Shown here: positions 59,852 to 64,000 of the stretch, in pieces | How positions within the stretch are numbered: position 1 is the first letter of the stretch | Layout: every line of letters begins with the position of its first letter | Assembly: GCA_016703665.1 (NCBI GenBank) | Contig: JADJBS010000012.1 | Location: 1-64,000 of the forward strand | DNA length: 64,000 nucleotides | From: Candidatus Defluviibacillus avedoerensis | GTDB lineage: Bacteria > Pseudomonadota > Gammaproteobacteria > Burkholderiales > Burkholderiaceae_C | Direction: 5' to 3' | Translations under genes and position numbers: made by a program | Notes under the pieces: generated by a model | Databases searched by the model: none | Told to the model about the DNA's origin: nothing | Seen by the model: the letters and a program-made list of their open reading frames with translations, nothing else

Positions 59852-62800
59852 ATGAAAGTTATTCTCTCTCGCCTGCAACATTTCTCGCTCGGGGCGAAGT
59901 TGGGCGTTGGGTTTGGTTTGCTCGTGTTATTGACCCTGATCATCGGCCTTCAGGGTTTGTTGACATCTCGTGAAACGCTTGCCGTTTTGGACCGAACGTA
60001 TCAGTCAGATGTACTGGGCGTTTCTCACTTGGGGCGGGCAGAAAGTGCATTTCTGCGAATCGGTCGTCATGTTCGTCAGGCACTTTTGACTGCAGACCCC
60101 ACCGCCAGAAAAGAGGTCCTCAGCCAAATCACGCAAAGTGAGGCAGAAACCTTTCAGATGATTGAAAGCTTCAAAACGAAGACATTTCGTGAAAGCACCC
60201 CGCGTCGCTTGCGAGGGTAGAAGCACAGTTGCAGATCTACCTGCGCCATGTCAGCGCTGTTGCTGAGCTGTTGGCAAAGAACACTGAGCAGGCAGACCAG
60301 GAAGCGCAAGCACGCCTGAAGAGCCCCAGTTTTGTTGAGTCGGCGAACCAAGTTGAAAAGAGCTTTAGCCAGACCGTGCTGGCCAAGGAGGATGGCGCCG
60401 GAGAATCCATTGAGGAAGTGAAGGTGGCAGCAGTGTCTACCGAGCGTCGAGGTTTGGCGCTATTGGCTGTTGGGGTGGCCTTAGGTCTGATGGCTGCGTG
60501 GACGATCACGCGATCAATCCGACAGCCATTGCAAGAATTGGGTGAAGCCTTGGAACTGCTGGCCAGTGGTCAATTGGACCAAGTCATTCCGCACACTGAC
60601 AAGCGCAACGAGATCGGTTCAACCGCAAAATCAGTGGCCATCATGCAGCAGGGCGCCATGGCGCTGCGCGATGAACGTTGGGTCAAGCAGGGGGTCACAG
60701 ATCTCGTCAATGCATTGCAACCAGTCACGACTCAAGAGCAATTTGCGCAGGTCTTGCTCAGCACGCTTTCACCCTTGCTTCGGTTTCCGGTCGCTGCTTT
60801 TCATCTAAACCGACAGGGTACGTTTGGATGCATTGGTGGGTATGGCCTGCGGCCCGATTTTGGTGTACTTGCAGCTAAGTTCGAGTCCGGCCAAGGCTTG
60901 GCTGGCCAGGCAGTTAAAGAGGGCAAACCGTTGGTCATTCGGCAGGTTCCAGCGGGGTACATGCCGGTATCCTCGTCGCTTGGCCAAGTGACGCCTTCAG
61001 TCTTGGTTATCGTCCCCGTGGTGGACCGTGGCGACACGCTTGCCGTGTTGGAGTTTGCGAGCTTCGTCGACCCTGACAACTTGCGGTGGTCGCTGATCAA
61101 TGAGATGTCTCACGTCATTGCCCCCCGGTTGGAAGCGATTTTGACCCACGCTGCGACACGTGATTTGTTGGTCAAGACACGAGCACAAGCGGAGGCGTTG
61201 GCGGCCTCTGAGACGCAGTTGCAAGCCCGACAGAGTGAATTAGAAGAACAGCGCCAAGTGTTGGACGATCAGTTGCAGTTTCAACAGGCCTTGATCGATA
61301 CCGTGCCCTATCCTCTTTTTTACAAGGGTGCGGACACTCGTTTCCTTGGGTTTAATCGTGCATATGAGGAAGTGTTCGACGTCAAACGCTATGACCTGAT
61401 TGGCAAGCGGGTACTGGACCTGGACTATCTGCCCGTGAATGACCGGCAATCCTTTCAAGAAGAGGACGAACGGGTGATTGCCACGGGTGACACGGTCCGC
61501 AAGGAACTTGCGTTGACTTTTGCCGACGGTGAACCGCACGAAACCCTGTATCACGTTTCCGGATTTGCTAAGGCGGATGGCAGCCCAGGAGGAATGATTG
61601 GCACCTTTGTCGATATTTCTGACCAGAAAAAGGCGCAGCGCGCCATGGCTGAAGCCAAACAGACTGCCGAGGATGCAACACGCGCGAAGTCTGACTTTTT
61701 GGCCAATATGAGCCATGAGATCCGCACGCCGATGAATGCCATTCTGGGTATGTCGCATCTGGCCTTGCAAACGGATCTGGATAAACGCCAGCGCAACTAC
61801 ATTGAAAAGGTCCACCGCGCGGCTGAAAACCTGCTGGGGATCATCAATGACATTCTCGATTTCTCCAAGATAGAAGCTGGCAAACTGAGTGTGGAGGCGA
61901 TTGATTTCCATCTGGAAGATGTGATGGACAACTTGGCCAGTTTGGTTGGAATGAAGGCAGAAGACAAAGGTCTAGAACTGCTGTTCAATTCCTCGCCCGA
62001 CTTGCCCACTGCCTTGGTGGGTGACCCTTTGCGACTAGGCCAAGTGCTTGTGAATTTGGGCAACAACGCGGTCAAGTTCACGGACAGAGGCGAGATTGTG
62101 GTTTCTGTCGATGCCAAGCCAATCGACGAGACCCAAGTCGAGCTGCATTTTCAGGTTCGCGATTCGGGTATCGGGATGACCGCTGAGCAATGTGGGCGTC
62201 TCTTTCAGGCCTTTACGCAGGCCGATGCGTCGACGACTCGAAAGTATGGTGGCACGGGGCTTGGCCTGGCTATCTCTCGCAATCTCGTGACCTTGATGGG
62301 CGGGCGGATCTGGGTGGAGAGCGAAGTCGGTAAGGGCTCTGTCTTTCAATTTACGGTGAAACTGGGTGTGCAGAAGAACCCAGTGAATCGACGCATGTTC
62401 AAGGCCGACGAACTGAAAGGCTTGCGCGCGCTGATCGTTGACGACAACCTGTCCGCCCGAGAGATTCTTGGCACGATGGCTTCTCACTTTGGTTTGCAGG
62501 TGGACATGGCACCGGATGGCGACCAAGCCTTGGCCATGTTGCGGGCAGCTCTCGCACAAAAGCTTCAATACGATTTGGTGATGACGGATTGGAAGATGCC
62601 CGCCATGGATGGCGTGAGCTTTGTTCAGCGTATGCAAGCCGAGTCACTCGCCCGAAGCAGAAGTGATCATGGTGACCGCCTACAACAGGGATGAAGCGCT
62701 TCAGGCAGCCGAGCAGAAAGCGGTGCATTTGAGCACGGTGCTGACCAAGCCTGTGACACCGTCCACCCTGCTCGAAGCGATTGGCGCAGCGTTGGGTAAA

Positions 62801-63886
62801 CACATGGATGTGCAGACCCACGCAGGTAACAAGGTTCAGGACCAAGCCCAAAACATGGCTAATCTGGCTGGGGTCCGGCTGTTATTGGTAGAAGATAACG
62901 ACATGAACCAGGAACTTGCGCTGGAGTTACTGGGGGCGGCCGGTGTGGAAGTCAAGGTCGCCAACCATGGACAGGAAGCACTGGATATGTTGGCAACGGG
63001 TACCGCATTTGATGGCGTACTCATGGATTGCCAGATGCCTGTGATGGATGGCTATGCCGCTACACGCGCCATCCGGGCTAACGCCAGATGGGCGAAATTG
63101 CCCATCATCGCAATGACCGCCAATGCCATGGCCGGTGATAAAGAAAAGTCTTGGACGCTGGTATGAACGACCCATTGCCAAGCCCTTGAATGTGGGCGAT
63201 ATGTTTGCCACCATTGCCAAGTGGATTAAGCCAGCCGTCGCGATGGGGCCGAACGCAGCAACCGCTACACCCATCCCCTCGCCTGTTGAAGGCTTGCCAG
63301 TATTGCCTGGAATTGACGTGAAAGCTGGTCTGGCCGTTTCCATGAACAACATGGCGTTGTACCAACGCATGCTGATGAAGTTTCGCGACAGCCAGGGAGC
63401 TTTCGAGCAGCTCTTTGCTTCGGCGCGTCATGACCCGGACCCCGCGGCCGCAACCCGTTGCGCGCACACACTCAAAGGCACGGCCGGTAACATTGGCGCG
63501 AAAGCATTGGAGCGTGCAGCTGCAACTCTGGAGCATGCTTGCCAGTCTGGCGAGAACGAGTCGCACCTAGATAAACTTTTGACGCAAACACTGGAGGCAC
63601 TCGCGCCGGTGATTCAAGGCCTCAACGCGCTCGCGCCCAAGAGCGAAACCATGCCATCGGTGAACACTGTTCAATCACCAACTGGCGGTGCATCGCCCAA
63701 GGTGTCATCGTCCAACTGCAGCAGTTGTTGGCACAAAATCTGGTGGATGCAGTCGATATCTGGGAAGATAAGTTGGATGAGTTTAAGCGCAGCTACCCCG
63801 ACCATTGGCGCCAAGTAAACGAGCCGATGACTCAGTTTGACTTTGTGTCTGCATTGGCCGCATTGAACCTGTTGGCCGCAGCGTGA
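59852..63886 (+). pseudogene. membrane hybrid sensor histidine kinase (HAMP-GAF-PAS-HisKA-HATPase-REC-REC-HPt), five frameshifts
   Basis: Repaired, this would be about 1345 aa, BarA-like. A first membrane helix (LGVGFGLLVLLTLIIGLQGLL) is followed by a sensor segment, a second helix (LALLAVGVALGLMAAWTIT), HAMP, a GAF domain, a PAS domain (YPLFYKGADTRFLGFNRAYEEVF), the kinase (FLANMSHEIRTPMNAILGMSH; GGTGLGLAISRNLV), two receivers (DLVMTDWKMPAMDG and GVLMDCQMPVMDGY) and an HPt (AHTLKGTAGNIG). Frame breaks are visible near 60215 (GGG, needs GGGG), 62648-62653 (extra base), 63151 (TT for TTT), 63171 (CCC for CCCC) and 63701 (GG for GGG). The protein then ends in ALAALNLLAAA, stop at 63884-63886. 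The start is ATG 59852 and not the TTG at 59846. Coding is otherwise conserved throughout, so consensus errors are likely. Confidence 0.85.
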
Positions 63887-63918
63887 TCGTGACAATCTGA
63901 CTATCAAAGAGATCAATC

Positions 63919-64000
63919 ATGGAACTTGAAATGGACCTGGACTTTGTCAAGAAGCCTACCGTGTTGGTAGTGGATGACACACCCGACAACTTGGCTTTGA
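63919..64000 (+). CDS. response regulator, truncated by the window end
   Basis: The first 27 residues run past the window end: MELEMDLDFVKKPTVLVVDDTPDNLAL, which includes the receiver-domain acidic pair (VLVVDDTPDN). AAGAGA precedes the ATG at a suitable distance. Its C-terminal output is not seen. It follows the hybrid kinase by 32 bp and is probably its partner or the next member of the same signalling group. Similar receiver starts open HD-GYP and diguanylate cyclase regulators. Confidence 0.8.
   Translation, partial: MELEMDLDFVKKPTVLVVDDTPDNLAL

Noticed and set aside
1..64000. tRNA or rRNA genes, CRISPR arrays, insertion sequences, phage genes or an origin
   Set aside because: I read the intergenic regions for cloverleaf arms, direct repeats with spacers, transposase motifs and inverted-repeat ends and saw none. 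A formal scan was not possible.

Overview
The window reads as a chromosomal segment of a betaproteobacterium, most likely Comamonadaceae (Rhodoferax/Polaromonas-like). Protein content and gene orders support this: dusB-fis-purH, hemL-thiD beside rubredoxin and the Pil-Chp cluster, algH-ruvX-pyrR-pyrB-pyrC', and a Liv-type ABC transporter joined to an acyl-CoA ligase. I saw no rRNA, tRNA, CRISPR array, insertion sequence or prophage. The assignment is inference from gene content, not from a marker gene.

Layout. 0.1-1.1 kb: a GreA/GreB-like factor and a frameshifted YigI-type thioesterase. 1.2-7.4 kb: an arsenic-resistance island (arsR, thioredoxin-type arsC, acr3, arsH, a circularly permuted ATP-grasp protein of unknown role, and a thioredoxin-like domain fused to a two-domain ArsA ATPase). 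7.4-17.4 kb: a uniform minus-strand block (livH-livM-livG-livF, AMP-ligase, two paralogous binding proteins, an acyl-CoA-dehydrogenase-fold flavoprotein) with a divergent enoyl-CoA hydratase, probably for uptake and CoA activation of an organic acid. 17.4-23.2 kb: YciA thioesterase, Atm1-type ABC exporter, hemerythrin protein (FNR-type box upstream), HypT-like LysR regulator, and paaI-paaK behind a PaaR-type operator. 23.2-29.3 kb: DUF3108, M61 protease, broken DUF3429, dsbC and a UbiH-family hydroxylase on the minus strand, with a divergent MOSC protein. 29.5-35.5 kb: small proteins, an HD-GYP-like protein without its HD pair, a repeat lipoprotein, ychF with an inverted partial copy of itself in its leader, a DEDDh exonuclease and YqaA. 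35.6-41.1 kb: dusB-fis-purH, hemL, thiD, rubredoxin. 41.2-50.8 kb: pilG-pilH-pilI-pilJ-chpA, the signalling system for type IV pili. 50.8-56.9 kb: photolyase, then algH-ruvX-pyrR-pyrB-pyrC'-acyltransferase. 56.9-64 kb: a GH8 endoglucanase and three linked two-component proteins.

Sequence quality matters here. Eight genes are disrupted by indels or by an in-frame stop: yigI-like, arsH 5' end, DUF3429, algH, pyrB, the GH8 gene, the receiver of a response-regulator kinase, and a hybrid kinase with five shifts. Most indels are single bases in short homopolymers and most lie after 52.5 kb. Since pyrB and algH are normally retained, consensus error is the simplest reading, so the 'pseudogene' labels describe the sequence as given and not necessarily the organism.

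The most interesting observations are the arsenic island with its ATP-grasp enzyme and Trx-ArsA fusion, the self-complementary ychF leader, the FNR box and the perfect 20-bp palindrome in the hemerythrin/LysR intergenic region, and the HD-GYP pseudoenzyme.
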